Source: an uncultured Dokdonia sp. (GTDB taxonomy: Bacteria; Bacteroidota; Bacteroidia; Flavobacteriales; Flavobacteriaceae). From it: a stretch of 64,000 nt of DNA. Positions 1-8,677 of the stretch are shown here, piece by piece. The position numbers and the translations under genes are program-made. Where the stretch lies: positions 434,001-498,000 of the forward strand of contig CANNDF010000001.1 in the NCBI GenBank assembly GCA_947503305.1, given 5' to 3'. Numbering within the stretch: the stretch's first letter is position 1; each line of letters starts with the position of its first letter. Under the pieces are notes generated by a model. That model was not told where the DNA came from, did not search any database, and saw nothing but the letters and a program-made list of their open reading frames with translations.

Positions 1-2820
1 ATCGGAGATGTAATTCCAGAAGCACCCGCTATTCATTTTAATAATGAAGTTTATTTTTTACAACAAGTAGTTCCTGGAGAATATAATTTTACTTTTGAAC
101 GACCTATAAGCGATGTATCCTTTTATTTACAAGCAAATAAAGTTACGAGTCAACCCTATACATTAGAAATTCTCAAAGTCCCTGTTCTGGTTGATTTTGA
201 GATGGAATTGGACTACCCTAATCATACAGGAAAGCGTACAGAACGGTTAAAAAACACTGGAAATGCAATCATCCCTGAAGGAACTCAAGTTACCTGGCTT
301 ATGGGCACTCGTCAAACCCAAAAAGTAGAACTTATATTAAAAGATACAGTATACGCTTTTGCAAAATCAAAGGAAACACCAAAGGATGCGTATAATCTTA
401 CACAACGGATCTATAAAAACACAGCATACGAAGTAAGTACGAGTAACGAAAATCTAGAGCGCTATGAAAATCTTGCTTATAACATTCAGGTTATTAAAGA
501 TGAGTTTCCACAAATGGATCTAGAAGTAAAAGCAGATTCTATAAGCAATCAACAAAATTACTTTTATGGAAAGGTAAGTGATGATTATGGATTAACAAAA
601 CTACAATTGGTGTATTTTCCAGCACAGTCGGAAGAAAAAAAGTATAAAGAGATTTCAATATCAAAAGGAAATGTTGATCAGTTTGTTTATGCGTTTCCAG
701 ATACGATACAACTTCAAGAAGGGGTAAATTACGAGTACTATTTTGAAGTATTTGACAATGATGCTATTCATCGATATAAAAGCACAAAGAGTACTGTTTT
801 TAGTTTTGTAAAGTTTACTGAAAGTGAACTAGAACAACAACAATTAGAGCAACAAAATAAGGCGATAAGTGAGTTAGATCGTTCGTTGAGTAAGATGAAA
901 GAACGAGAAAAAGAACTGCAAGAGATTTCTCGTACTCAAAAAGAAAAGAAACAACTAAGTTTTAATGATCAAAAAAAGCTGGAAAATTTTCTAAAGCGGC
1001 AACAGCAGCAGGAAGAGATGATGAAAGACTTTTCTAAACAACTCAAAGAAAATCTTGAAGAATTTCAAAAAGACGAACCTCAAAATGATCAGGATAAAGA
1101 AAAACTTAAGGAACGACTGTCACGTCAAGAAAAGAAAGCCAAAGAAAATGAAAAACTTTTGGAAGAACTCCAAAAATTAAGAGAGAAAATTGACAAAGAA
1201 GAACTTTCAGAAAAACTAGAAAAACTTCAAAAACAGAACAAGAATAACAAGCGTAATTTAGAACAGATGCTCGAACTTACCAAACGTTATTATGTACAAA
1301 AGAAGGCAGAAAAAATAGCACGGGACTTAGATAAACTAGCTCGTAAACAAGAAGAGTTAAGTAAAAAGGATGGAGAAGAAAACACAAAAGAAGAACAGGA
1401 TAAGCTCAATGAAGAATTTAAAAAGCTAGAAGAAGATATAAAGGACTTAGAAAAAGAAAATAAAGATCTTAAAAAGCCTATGGAAATTCCTGCAGATGAG
1501 AAGAAGCAGGAAGAGATTAAAGAAGAGCAGGAAGGAGCCAGTGAAGAGTTAGATAAACAAGAACAACAAGAAAAACAAGACGGAAAACCTCAGGATAAAT
1601 CTGGCGCTCAACAAAAACAAAAAAAGGCAGCTCAAAAAATGAAACAAATGAGCCAATCTATGCAATCTTCTATGCAAATGTCTGGAGAACAGGGGCTTGA
1701 GGAAGATGCAGAAATGTTACGACAGATCTTAGACAATTTATTAGTGTTCTCTTTTGAAGAGGAAGCATTAATGAAAGATTTTAGAAAAATGGACGATAAG
1801 AATCCTAATTTTGCTAAAAAACTCCGTCGTCAAAACGTATTAAAACAAAACTTCACTCATATAGATGATAGCTTATATGCACTTGCTTTACGTAGACCAG
1901 AATTAGATGAAACCATTAACGAGACACTTACCGATATTGATTTCAATATGGAAAAAGCCTTAGAACGTCTCGCAGAGAATCAAATTATTCAAGGAGTAAG
2001 TAGCCAGCAATATGTAATTACTGGAGCAAATGAACTAGCAGATTTCTTGAGTAATTCATTGGATAAAATGAATAATGCTATGATGAGTGGTCAAGGACAG
2101 GGTCAAGGAAAAGGACAGGGGCAGGGACAAGGTCAAGGAAGAGGACAACAATTGCCAGATATAATACAGAGCCAAGAAGAATTAAATAAAAAGATGCAGG
2201 AAGGTAGTAAACCTGGAGATGGAAAAAAGCCTGGTGAGGGAGAACAAGGTGAAGGAGAAGGACTGGGCGAAGACCAAGGAGAAGGAGAGGGTGAAGGTCA
2301 AGGAGAAGGACAAGGAAATGGTAAGGAAGATGGCGAGGGAGAAGGACAGGGAGATGGAAAAGAAGGTCAAGATGGAAAACAAGGAGGTACTGAAGAAGGA
2401 GACGAATATCAGCAAGGCTTACTTTATGAAATTTATAAAGAACAACAACAATTACGTCAACAATTAGAGGATGAAATCCGTAAAAGCGGTTTAGGTGATA
2501 ATGCAGAGCAGTTAGTAAAAGAAATGAAGGATGTAGAGCAACAGCTATTAGATAAGGGCTTTAATAATGAAACCTTAGAGCGTATGACACGTCTTAAGCA
2601 TGAACTTTTAAAGTTAAAAAAAGCAACCTTCCAACAAGGAGAAGAAGAAAAAAGAGAATCTAATACGAACTTAAAAGAGTATGCAAACCCAATAAATTCT
2701 GCTGTAGAAAAAGCAAAAAAATATTTTAATACCACGGAGATATTAAATAGAAAAACCTTACCATTGAAGGAAGAGTATAAAAAGAAAGTTCAAGATTATT
2801 TCCAAAAAAACAATGATTGA
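1..2820 (+). CDS. DUF4175-type large envelope protein, 5' end cut by the window
   Basis: The reading frame is open from the first base, so this is the C-terminal 939 codons of a longer protein. The first ~260 residues look like beta-rich Ig-like modules. Residues ~275-550 are a very charged Lys/Glu/Gln coiled coil. Near residues 695-717 lies a Gly-Gln repeat and near 740-800 a Gly-Glu repeat. The arrangement and the ybeY gene directly downstream fit the DUF4175 family of Bacteroidota, whose members usually have about 1,100 residues and N-terminal membrane helices; that part is outside the window. The function is unknown and a role at the cell envelope is inferred. The stop overlaps ybeY by 8 bases, so the two are probably co-transcribed. 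The nearest internal ATG, at 202, is not the real start because homologous-looking sequence continues upstream. Confidence 0.85.
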   Translation: MGDVIPEAPAIHFNNEVYFLQQVVPGEYNFTFERPISDVSFYLQANKVTSQPYTLEILKVPVLVDFEMELDYPNHTGKRTERLKNTGNAIIPEGTQVTWLMGTRQTQKVELILKDTVYAFAKSKETPKDAYNLTQRIYKNTAYEVSTSNENLERYENLAYNIQVIKDEFPQMDLEVKADSISNQQNYFYGKVSDDYGLTKLQLVYFPAQSEEKKYKEISISKGNVDQFVYAFPDTIQLQEGVNYEYYFEVFDNDAIHRYKSTKSTVFSFVKFTESELEQQQLEQQNKAISELDRSLSKMKEREKELQEISRTQKEKKQLSFNDQKKLENFLKRQQQQEEMMKDFSKQLKENLEEFQKDEPQNDQDKEKLKERLSRQEKKAKENEKLLEELQKLREKIDKEELSEKLEKLQKQNKNNKRNLEQMLELTKRYYVQKKAEKIARDLDKLARKQEELSKKDGEENTKEEQDKLNEEFKKLEEDIKDLEKENKDLKKPMEIPADEKKQEEIKEEQEGASEELDKQEQQEKQDGKPQDKSGAQQKQKKAAQKMKQMSQSMQSSMQMSGEQGLEEDAEMLRQILDNLLVFSFEEEALMKDFRKMDDKNPNFAKKLRRQNVLKQNFTHIDDSLYALALRRPELDETINETLTDIDFNMEKALERLAENQIIQGVSSQQYVITGANELADFLSNSLDKMNNAMMSGQGQGQGKGQGQGQGQGRGQQLPDIIQSQEELNKKMQEGSKPGDGKKPGEGEQGEGEGLGEDQGEGEGEGQGEGQGNGKEDGEGEGQGDGKEGQDGKQGGTEEGDEYQQGLLYEIYKEQQQLRQQLEDEIRKSGLGDNAEQLVKEMKDVEQQLLDKGFNNETLERMTRLKHELLKLKKATFQQGEEEKRESNTNLKEYANPINSAVEKAKKYFNTTEILNRKTLPLKEEYKKKVQDYFQKNND

Positions 2821-3220
2821 ATTCCACAGTGAATATGCATTTGAATTAGAAAATAAAGAAGCAACCATTGCATGGCTAACAAAGGCCGTTTTTAATGAGA
2901 ATAAAGAGCTTGGAGACATCAATTATATCTTTTGTGATGATGCCTATTTACACAAAATTAATGTTGATTTTTTAAATCATGATACGCTTACCGATATTAT
3001 AAGTTTTGATTACACCTTGGGTAATACTATAAATGGGGATATTTATATATCTATTGAGCGTGTACTTGATAATGCCCGTGATTTTAAAACTGAGTTTGTA
3101 GATGAACTAGATCGTGTGATGATTCACGGCATTTTACATTACTGCGGGTATAAGGATAAGAGTGACTCAGAAGCTTTTGAAATGAGAGCTAAGGAGAATC
3201 ATTATCTAAACAATCGATAA
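2813..3220 (+). CDS. ybeY: Endoribonuclease YbeY
   Basis: A 135-residue protein of the UPF0054/YbeY family, a metal-dependent single-strand endoribonuclease used in 16S rRNA 3' maturation and 70S quality control in the cytoplasm. The C-terminal metal motif is visible: His105-Gly-Ile-Leu-His109 followed by Cys-Gly-Tyr-Lys-Asp115. In the E. coli enzyme the third ligand is His; here that position is Asp115, which I believe is usual in this phylum. The length is slightly short for the family but complete. The start overlaps the end of the upstream DUF4175-type gene by 8 bases, indicating translational coupling. Confidence 0.95.
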   Translation: MIEFHSEYAFELENKEATIAWLTKAVFNENKELGDINYIFCDDAYLHKINVDFLNHDTLTDIISFDYTLGNTINGDIYISIERVLDNARDFKTEFVDELDRVMIHGILHYCGYKDKSDSEAFEMRAKENHYLNNR

Positions 3221-3314
3221 TATGTAATCTTTTTCTTACGAATCACTTTATTTACTACTACTCAATTAAATCATTAGCAAGCATCCTATGCTGTTACAAT
3301 CATTTTAAAGAGCG

Positions 3315-3322
3315 TATATTTG
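3315..3322 (+). promoter_or_regulatory. Promoter -7 element for mnmG
   Basis: TATATTTG followed by C fits the Bacteroidota -7 consensus TAnnTTTG. It lies 65 bases before the mnmG start and just upstream of the parS-like site, so the predicted transcript would carry parS in its leader. No clear -33 TTTG is seen. Confidence 0.45.
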
Positions 3323-3363
3323 CACGCTAATTTTTCTATTATATATAGGTAATAGTAGAATAA

Positions 3364-3379
3364 TGTTCCACGTGAAACA
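3364..3379. other. parS: parS-like centromere site, left copy
   Basis: TGTTCCACGTGAAACA is a full match to the consensus TGTTNCACGTGAAACA bound by ParB chromosome-segregation proteins. It directly abuts the mnmG ATG. The second copy, in inverted orientation, sits just after the mnmG stop. ParB would load here and spread to form the partition complex. parA and parB are not in the window. The identity rests on sequence match alone. Confidence 0.8.
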
Positions 3380-5257
3380 ATGAGTTTATTTCAGGATATA
3401 TACGATGTAATTGTAGTTGGCGCAGGTCATGCTGGTTGTGAAGCTGCTGCTGCTGCTGCAAATATGGGAAGTAAAACACTTCTTGTAACTATGAACTTAC
3501 AAACCATTGCTCAGATGTCATGTAATCCTGCTATGGGTGGTATTGCAAAAGGGCAAATAGTCCGAGAGATCGATGCCTTAGGAGGATACAGTGGTATTGT
3601 GTCTGATAAAACAGCTATCCAGTTTAAAATGCTTAATAAATCTAAGGGGCCTGCCATGTGGAGTCCCAGAGTGCAAAGTGATAGAATGCGTTTTGCTGAG
3701 GAATGGCGTTTGAAACTTGAGCAAACGGCTAACCTTGATTTTTATCAAGAAATGGTAAATGGGCTTATCGTTGAAAAAGATACAGTCATTGGAGTAAGAA
3801 CATCATTAGGAATTGAAATAAAAGCAAAAACTGTTGTGCTTACAAATGGCACTTTTTTAAATGGATTAATTCATATAGGAGATAAGAATTTTGGTGGTGG
3901 TAGAGCAGGAGAAAGAGCGGCTACAGGAATTACTGAACAGCTTGTTGGTTTTGGTTTTGATACCGGAAGAATGAAAACGGGAACACCACCCAGAGTCGAT
4001 GGACGCTCTTTGGATTTTTCTAAAATGATTATCCAGCCAGGAGACGATGTTCCTGAAAAATTTAGCTATTCAAAAGAGACAAGTCCACTTACAAAACAAC
4101 GAGCTTGTCATATGAGTTATACATCTCCTGAAGTACATGACTTATTAAGAGAAGGCTTTGACAGATCTCCTATGTTTAATGGTAGAATAAAATCGTTAGG
4201 TCCCAGATATTGCCCCTCTATAGAAGACAAGATCAATCGATTTGCAGATAAAGACAGGCATCAACTTTTTGTAGAACCAGAAGGATGGGATACTGTAGAG
4301 ATATATGTAAATGGATTTTCTACTTCCTTACCTGAAGATGTCCAATTTAAGGCTTTGCGTTCTGTTGCTGGATTTGAAAATGTAAAGTTTTTTAGACCTG
4401 GATATGCCATAGAGTATGACTACTTTCCACCTACACAATTAACACACACATTAGAGACTAAGTTAGTCAGTGGATTATTTTTTGCAGGTCAGATTAATGG
4501 AACTACAGGTTATGAAGAGGCCGCATCGCAGGGATTAATGGCCGGTATAAATGCACATCTTAAAGTTCAAGAAAAAGACCCATTTATGCTTCAGCGTAAT
4601 GAAGCGTATATAGGTGTTTTGATAGATGATCTTATTACAAAAGGAACAGAAGAACCCTACCGAATGTTTACTTCAAGAGCAGAGTATAGAACGCTTTTAC
4701 GTCAGGATAATGCTGACGAACGTTTAACCCCCCGTTCTTTCGATATTGGTCTTGCTTCTGAAGATCGTTTAAAAACTATGGAAAAGAAGCGAGAACAATC
4801 TGATAATCTAGTGTCCTTTTTTGAGAAAACAAGTATCCGCCCGGAAGAGGTAAACACTATTTTAGAAGAAAGAGGCTCTTCACCTATGAAGCAATCTGAC
4901 AAAATGTTTAAGGTTTTTTCAAGACCACAAATACACTTAGCAGACATAAAAAAGTTTGAAAAAGTAGCCGCATATATTGATGAAAATAATCTAGAAAGAG
5001 ATGTGCTGGAACAAGCAGAAATTAAAGTAAAATATGCTGGATATATAGAAAAGGAAAAAGCCAATGCAGATAAGCTTAATCGTCTAGAGAATATCAAAAT
5101 CCCTTTAAACTTTGATTATAGTCAATTAAAATCTCTTTCTTATGAAGCAAAAGAAAAGTTAGAAAAAATACGCCCGGCTACTATATCACAAGCTTCAAGA
5201 ATAAGTGGTGTCTCTCCTTCGGATATTAGTGTTATGTTGGTGTATATGGGGAGATAA
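3380..5257 (+). CDS. mnmG: tRNA uridine-5-carboxymethylaminomethyl(34) synthesis enzyme MnmG (GidA)
   Basis: A 625-residue flavoprotein that works with MnmE to install the carboxymethylaminomethyl group on wobble U34 of certain tRNAs. The FAD-binding motif Gly14-Ala-Gly16-His-Ala-Gly19 is at the N-terminus. It is followed by the family stretch with Asn-Pro-Ala-Met-Gly-Gly and Ile-Val-Arg-Glu-Ile-Asp-Ala near residues 50-70. The C-terminal helical domain is complete, and the length is typical. mnmG is often near the replication origin in bacteria. Here it is bracketed by two parS-like sites 1.9 kb apart, which supports an origin-proximal position. A TAnnTTTG promoter element precedes it. Confidence 0.97.
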   Translation: MSLFQDIYDVIVVGAGHAGCEAAAAAANMGSKTLLVTMNLQTIAQMSCNPAMGGIAKGQIVREIDALGGYSGIVSDKTAIQFKMLNKSKGPAMWSPRVQSDRMRFAEEWRLKLEQTANLDFYQEMVNGLIVEKDTVIGVRTSLGIEIKAKTVVLTNGTFLNGLIHIGDKNFGGGRAGERAATGITEQLVGFGFDTGRMKTGTPPRVDGRSLDFSKMIIQPGDDVPEKFSYSKETSPLTKQRACHMSYTSPEVHDLLREGFDRSPMFNGRIKSLGPRYCPSIEDKINRFADKDRHQLFVEPEGWDTVEIYVNGFSTSLPEDVQFKALRSVAGFENVKFFRPGYAIEYDYFPPTQLTHTLETKLVSGLFFAGQINGTTGYEEAASQGLMAGINAHLKVQEKDPFMLQRNEAYIGVLIDDLITKGTEEPYRMFTSRAEYRTLLRQDNADERLTPRSFDIGLASEDRLKTMEKKREQSDNLVSFFEKTSIRPEEVNTILEERGSSPMKQSDKMFKVFSRPQIHLADIKKFEKVAAYIDENNLERDVLEQAEIKVKYAGYIEKEKANADKLNRLENIKIPLNFDYSQLKSLSYEAKEKLEKIRPATISQASRISGVSPSDISVMLVYMGR

Positions 5258-5265
5258 ATTCCATA

Positions 5266-5281
5266 TGTTTCACGTGGAACA
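5266..5281. other. parS: parS-like centromere site, right copy
   Basis: TGTTTCACGTGGAACA is the exact reverse complement of the site at 3364-3379 and so also matches the parS consensus in full. It lies 8 bases after the mnmG stop and 27 bases before the next gene. Confidence 0.8.
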
Positions 5282-5308
5282 GTTGTAACATATAGATATA
5301 GTGAGCTT

Positions 5309-6139
5309 ATGAAAAGTTGTTTTGAGGTAAAAGATCATTCTGTCACTGGAGAGTCATTTCGTTTAGAATATGACCAAGAACTTCATATGTATATAACGAC
5401 TCCAAAGCCTTCAGAAATCATATTGCCTAAGTATTATGCCAGTGAGGATTATATTTCTCATACAGATGGGAGAAGATCTTTTTTTGAAAAAGCATATCAT
5501 ATAGTAAAGCAAATTACGCTTTCGCGAAAGCAAAACTTACTTTTAAAATATCTTCCTTCTAGAGGACAACTTTTAGATATAGGAGCAGGAACTGGAGATT
5601 TTTTGGAATATGCGCTTAAAAAAGGTTGGAACGTTTCAGGAGTAGAACCTAGCGCTAAAGCAAGAGCACTTGCAAGACAAAAAAAGATAACTCTTATCGA
5701 TGATCTCTCTGATGATGCAACTCTCTATGATGCCATAACAATGTGGCATGTATTAGAACATGTGTATGATTTAGACAATCAAATTAAATGGATAAAAAAT
5801 CATCTACATCCTGACGGAGTTGTTTTTATAGCGGTTCCTAATTTTGAATGCTTAGATGCTCAGTATTATAAAACCGATTGGGCCGCTTTTGATGTGCCAA
5901 GGCATTTATATCACTTCTCAAAAAAATCAATAAGATCTCTTTTTGGAAAAAAGGGGATGAAAGTTATAGATATTGTCCCTATGAAATTTGATGCTTACTA
6001 TGTAAGCTTACTTTCTGAAAAGTATAAAACGGGGTCAATGAATTTTATAAAAGCTTTTTGGATGGGATTACGATCTAATCTTTCTGCAAAACGTACTGGA
6101 GCATACTCTTCTTTAATATATGTGATCAAACACACATAA
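5309..6139 (+). CDS. Class I SAM-dependent methyltransferase
   Basis: A 276-residue Rossmann-fold methyltransferase of the Methyltransf_23 kind. Motif I is seen as Leu-Asp90-Ile-Gly-Ala-Gly-Thr-Gly96, with the ribose-binding acidic residue Glu113 in Gly-Val-Glu-Pro. The post-motif Trp-His-Val-Leu-Glu-His is also present. The N-terminal ~80 residues look like the section found in Bacteroidota homologues next to mnmG. The substrate is unknown. Residues 71-74 (Leu-Ser-Arg-Lys) are encoded by a copy of the dispersed palindrome. The gene begins 27 bases after the right parS-like site and is probably co-transcribed with mnmG. Confidence 0.88.
   Translation: MKSCFEVKDHSVTGESFRLEYDQELHMYITTPKPSEIILPKYYASEDYISHTDGRRSFFEKAYHIVKQITLSRKQNLLLKYLPSRGQLLDIGAGTGDFLEYALKKGWNVSGVEPSAKARALARQKKITLIDDLSDDATLYDAITMWHVLEHVYDLDNQIKWIKNHLHPDGVVFIAVPNFECLDAQYYKTDWAAFDVPRHLYHFSKKSIRSLFGKKGMKVIDIVPMKFDAYYVSLLSEKYKTGSMNFIKAFWMGLRSNLSAKRTGAYSSLIYVIKHT
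5518..5531. repeat. Dispersed palindrome, exact core, inside a methyltransferase gene
   Basis: Exact GCTTTCGCGAAAGC with left flank TAC, matching the extended 20-base consensus at 18 positions. It is read in the Leu-Ser-Arg-Lys frame rather than the common AFAKA frame. Confidence 0.9.
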
Positions 6140-6336
6140 AACTTAAAATAAGCCTTTTTAAGCCCTTTTGGCAGTCTGCACAAAAGAAACACCTTGCCGA
6201 TTTTTATTTGTAATGCTACGGCGATTTAATGCGTTAGCCTTTTATAGAGATCATTTATATTAATACACCTATAAAATAAAGTAAATTTATACCAGAAGAT
6301 TTTTATGATTTTTAACACCAACTCTAGGAAACTTTT

Positions 6337-6344
6337 TATTTTTG
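6337..6344 (+). promoter_or_regulatory. Promoter -7 element for the OmpH-type gene
   Basis: TATTTTTG followed by C matches TAnnTTTG, 21 bases upstream of the start codon at 6365. The rest of the 225-base gap from 6140 holds no gene or RNA that I can recognise. Confidence 0.5.
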
Positions 6345-6364
6345 CCGAAAATTAAAGATATATC

Positions 6365-6877
6365 ATGAAGAAAATTGGAATCGTAGTTCTTGTCGCTTTT
6401 TTAAGTATTGCATGTCAAACAGAAAAAACAGGATATGTAGACACAGAAAAACTCTTAACAGAATATGAAGAACTCAAAGACGCTAAGGATAAATTTACAA
6501 GGCAGAATGATGAAATTCTTGGTGAGTTAGAAATAAAAATTAAAGCATACCAAATCAAAGAAGATCTATTTAGAAAAAATGGACCTTCTATGTCAAGAAG
6601 TAAGCAAGAAGAAAAATATAATGAACTAAATGCCGAAGCGCAACAATTACAACAGGAGCGTCAAGCAAAATTAGGAAAGCTTCAAGTAGAAAGTCAAGGC
6701 GTTATTGACAGTCTGATCACTAAAGTAAGGGATAGAGTAAAAGCATATGGTAAGACAAATGGATATAGTTATATCTATGGAAGCAATGATGCAGGTAGTG
6801 TACTATATGGAAAAGAAGAATTGGATCTTACAGCAAGTATCTTAGCCGAATTAAACGCAGCCTATAAACCAGAATAA
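6365..6877 (+). CDS. OmpH (Skp)-family lipoprotein
   Basis: A 170-residue protein with a lipoprotein signal peptide (Cys17 is the likely lipidated residue). The body is a long charged helix from ~35 to 115, the shape of the Skp/OmpH periplasmic chaperone that holds unfolded outer-membrane proteins. The opening Gly-Tyr-Val-Asp-Thr-Glu-Lys-Leu matches the start of OmpH domains. The C-terminal part with Tyr-Ser-Tyr-Ile-Tyr-Gly and Val-Leu-Tyr-Gly also fits the family. It is a single-gene unit with its own promoter and a strong terminator. Confidence 0.85.
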   Translation: MKKIGIVVLVAFLSIACQTEKTGYVDTEKLLTEYEELKDAKDKFTRQNDEILGELEIKIKAYQIKEDLFRKNGPSMSRSKQEEKYNELNAEAQQLQQERQAKLGKLQVESQGVIDSLITKVRDRVKAYGKTNGYSYIYGSNDAGSVLYGKEELDLTASILAELNAAYKPE

Positions 6878-6900
6878 GTATTGATAGAATAATTTACTTA

Positions 6901-6929
6901 GGGAAGGCCTTAATGCCTTCCCTTTTTTT
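6901..6929 (+). terminator. Rho-independent terminator after the OmpH-type gene
   Basis: The 8-bp stem GGGAAGGC / GCCTTCCC has a 6-base loop and is followed by seven T. It lies 23 bases after the stop codon. Confidence 0.9.
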
Positions 6930-6980
6930 ATTCAAAATGCTGATAATCAATTAATTATCGACAGCTTTATATTGTCCAAA

Positions 6981-7382
6981 CTAGTGATTGGATAACAACC
7001 AAACTCCAAAAATAACAACCATAAAATAGCCCACAATAGTAAAAGCTCCTTGGTAGTCTTTGGCCACTCGTTGACCAAAAAGTAAAGCCAATAAAACGAT
7101 AGCAGCAACTATGGAAGCATACAATCCTAAAGATGAATTATCGTTAAAGGCAAGTTCATAAATTCCTACGATTGATAAAATACCAGCAGCTACTTCTGTA
7201 ATAAGTAAAAAGACTAAAAGTAAAGGCACAAAACTTTTTAAAATAGTTGCTTTAAAATGCTCTTGCAACCATGCGATTTGACCCTTCCAATCGACTACTT
7301 TATCTACCCCAGATTGGAGAAATGTGATCGTAATAAAAAGGAGAATCAATACCTCTGTACTATTTTTAAGTAAAAAATTCAT
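6981..7382 (-). CDS. DoxX-family membrane protein
   Basis: A 133-residue integral membrane protein with four hydrophobic segments (roughly residues 10-27, 48-70, 83-104 and 113-130). The Ser-Gly-Val-Asp-Lys pattern after the first helix is typical of DoxX-like proteins. The biochemical role of the family in Bacteroidota is not established; some members are linked to sulfur or quinone chemistry. It lies 75 bases downstream of holB on the same strand and may be read through from it. Confidence 0.75.
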   Translation of the reverse strand: MNFLLKNSTEVLILLFITITFLQSGVDKVVDWKGQIAWLQEHFKATILKSFVPLLLVFLLITEVAAGILSIVGIYELAFNDNSSLGLYASIVAAIVLLALLFGQRVAKDYQGAFTIVGYFMVVIFGVWLLSNH

Positions 7383-7457
7383 AATATTAGTTTTAGAAGA
7401 TTCATAAATGTTTTTTAGCCATAACTAAAAAGCAAGCTTATACATTAATTTTACTGT

Positions 7458-8603
7458 CTACTTGCGATGTAGAAGGCGTGTCAATTTAATGGACAAATCT
7501 GATAAGATTATCCGAGCATTTCCATTACGTTCTATATGATAAGTGGCTTCTTGAAGTTCAGAAATGATATCTATTATGTTATTTCCGTGTATAAAAGGAG
7601 CAAACTTTTTAAGATCAAAATCAGTCTCAGGTTCTAAATAAACAAGGCTATCAGTTTGGTAATTTAAAAGCATTGCTTGACGAAAAAAATGGACACAATA
7701 ATTGAGGAAATTTTTCTGAGTTTCACGCCCCGTTTTTGCAATAGTATCACTCCAGTTGAGGAGTGCTATAACGGACTCTTTTTTTCCTTTGGCTAGAAAT
7801 GCGGTACGTACCCATGTTATAAACCACTTTTCAAATTGAAGATCATCTCCATCATGATGTAAAATATGTAACGCCTTATTAAAATCTCCTTGAGCTTGAT
7901 GTGCTATCTTTTGAGCAGTTTTAGTATCGCATTGCTCTCTATTTATAAGAGCATCGGCTATATGTGCTTCACTGATAGCAGGAAAATGTAAAACTTGACA
8001 TCTAGATTTTATAGTATCTATAATTTGATCCTCATTTTCTGTTATAAGAATAAAAAGTGTTTTAGAAGGAGGTTCTTCAATAAGTTTCAAAAGCTTATTT
8101 GCAGCAGCAGTATTCATTTTTTCTGCCATCCATATAAGCATTACTTTATAGCCTCCTTCATATGCTTTTAAGGTTAAAGACTTATTTATATCTATCGCCT
8201 CATCAACTCCAATTTGCCCTTGTTTTTTTTCAATTTCTAAATATTTATGCCAATCAAATAAATCCCCATATGGATTTTCTTTAACAAAAGCACGCCATTC
8301 AGAAGCAAAATGACTAGAAACAGGATGACTTTTTACAGAACTCGTCGTAGCAACAGGATATGCAAAATGAAGATCAGGATGCCCAAGCTGCTCAAATTTA
8401 AGATTACAAGAAGCATTCCCTGAAGTATTTTCCCCATCTGAATTGGCACACAAAATATATTGTGCATAAGCAATAGCCATTGCCAGAGTACCAGATCCTG
8501 CCTTTCCTACAAATAATTGTGCATGTGCAATACGCCCAGTATCCACACTAGTAGTAAGGTGGTTTTTAAGAAATTCTTGCCCTATAACGTTTGCGAATAG
8601 CAT
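7458..8603 (-). CDS. holB: DNA polymerase III clamp-loader subunit delta prime
   Basis: A 381-residue AAA+ clamp-loader subunit. Family stretches are clear: Ile-Ala-His-Ala-Gln-Leu-Phe near residue 25, His-Pro-Asp-Leu-His near 75, Asn-Lys-Leu-Leu-Lys-Leu-Ile-Glu-Glu-Pro-Pro, and the Ser-Arg-Cys sensor region. The P-loop position reads Gly-Lys-Ala-Gly-Ser-Gly-Thr-Leu (33-40) and lacks the catalytic Lys-Ser/Thr pair, as expected for the non-ATPase delta prime subunit. Only two cysteines (52 and 66) remain where many homologues have a four-Cys zinc module. It is divergent from pgk. Confidence 0.92.
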   Translation of the reverse strand: MLFANVIGQEFLKNHLTTSVDTGRIAHAQLFVGKAGSGTLAMAIAYAQYILCANSDGENTSGNASCNLKFEQLGHPDLHFAYPVATTSSVKSHPVSSHFASEWRAFVKENPYGDLFDWHKYLEIEKKQGQIGVDEAIDINKSLTLKAYEGGYKVMLIWMAEKMNTAAANKLLKLIEEPPSKTLFILITENEDQIIDTIKSRCQVLHFPAISEAHIADALINREQCDTKTAQKIAHQAQGDFNKALHILHHDGDDLQFEKWFITWVRTAFLAKGKKESVIALLNWSDTIAKTGRETQKNFLNYCVHFFRQAMLLNYQTDSLVYLEPETDFDLKKFAPFIHGNNIIDIISELQEATYHIERNGNARIILSDLSIKLTRLLHRK

Positions 8604-8608
8604 TGTGT

Positions 8609-8616
8609 CAAATATA
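8609..8616 (-). promoter_or_regulatory. Possible -7 element for holB, very close to its start codon
   Basis: On the minus strand this reads TATATTTG, a full match to TAnnTTTG. It ends only 5 bases before the ATG at 8603, so a transcript starting at the usual distance would have almost no leader. Confidence 0.35.
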
Positions 8617-8651
8617 AAAGAAATGTAACGTATATAAATATTCTATCTACT

Positions 8652-8659
8652 TATATTTG
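8652..8659 (+). promoter_or_regulatory. Promoter -7 element for pgk
   Basis: TATATTTG followed by C matches TAnnTTTG, 18 bases before the pgk start. Together with the minus-strand motif at 8609-8616 it makes the holB/pgk gap a divergent promoter region. Confidence 0.5.
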
Positions 8660-8677
8660 CTAGCAAAATAAGCTTTT

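Noticed and set aside
355-368. GCTTTTGCAAAATC, read as Ala-Phe-Ala-Lys-Ser, as a further palindrome copy
   Set aside because: Three mismatches to the core. The left flank TAC fits, so a decayed copy is possible, but it is too weak to claim.
2083-2150. Short GGACAG/GGTCAA repeats considered as a CRISPR or satellite array
   Set aside because: The units are codon-sized variations within a coding frame, with no spacers.
2182-2467. Open frames on both strands within the Gly-rich repeat region of the DUF4175-type gene
   Set aside because: They arise from the repetitive purine-rich DNA; their translations are low-complexity and the main frame is strongly supported.
6140-6364. The 225-base gap searched for a tRNA or small RNA
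   Set aside because: No cloverleaf, terminator or conserved RNA signature was seen; only a promoter element near its end.
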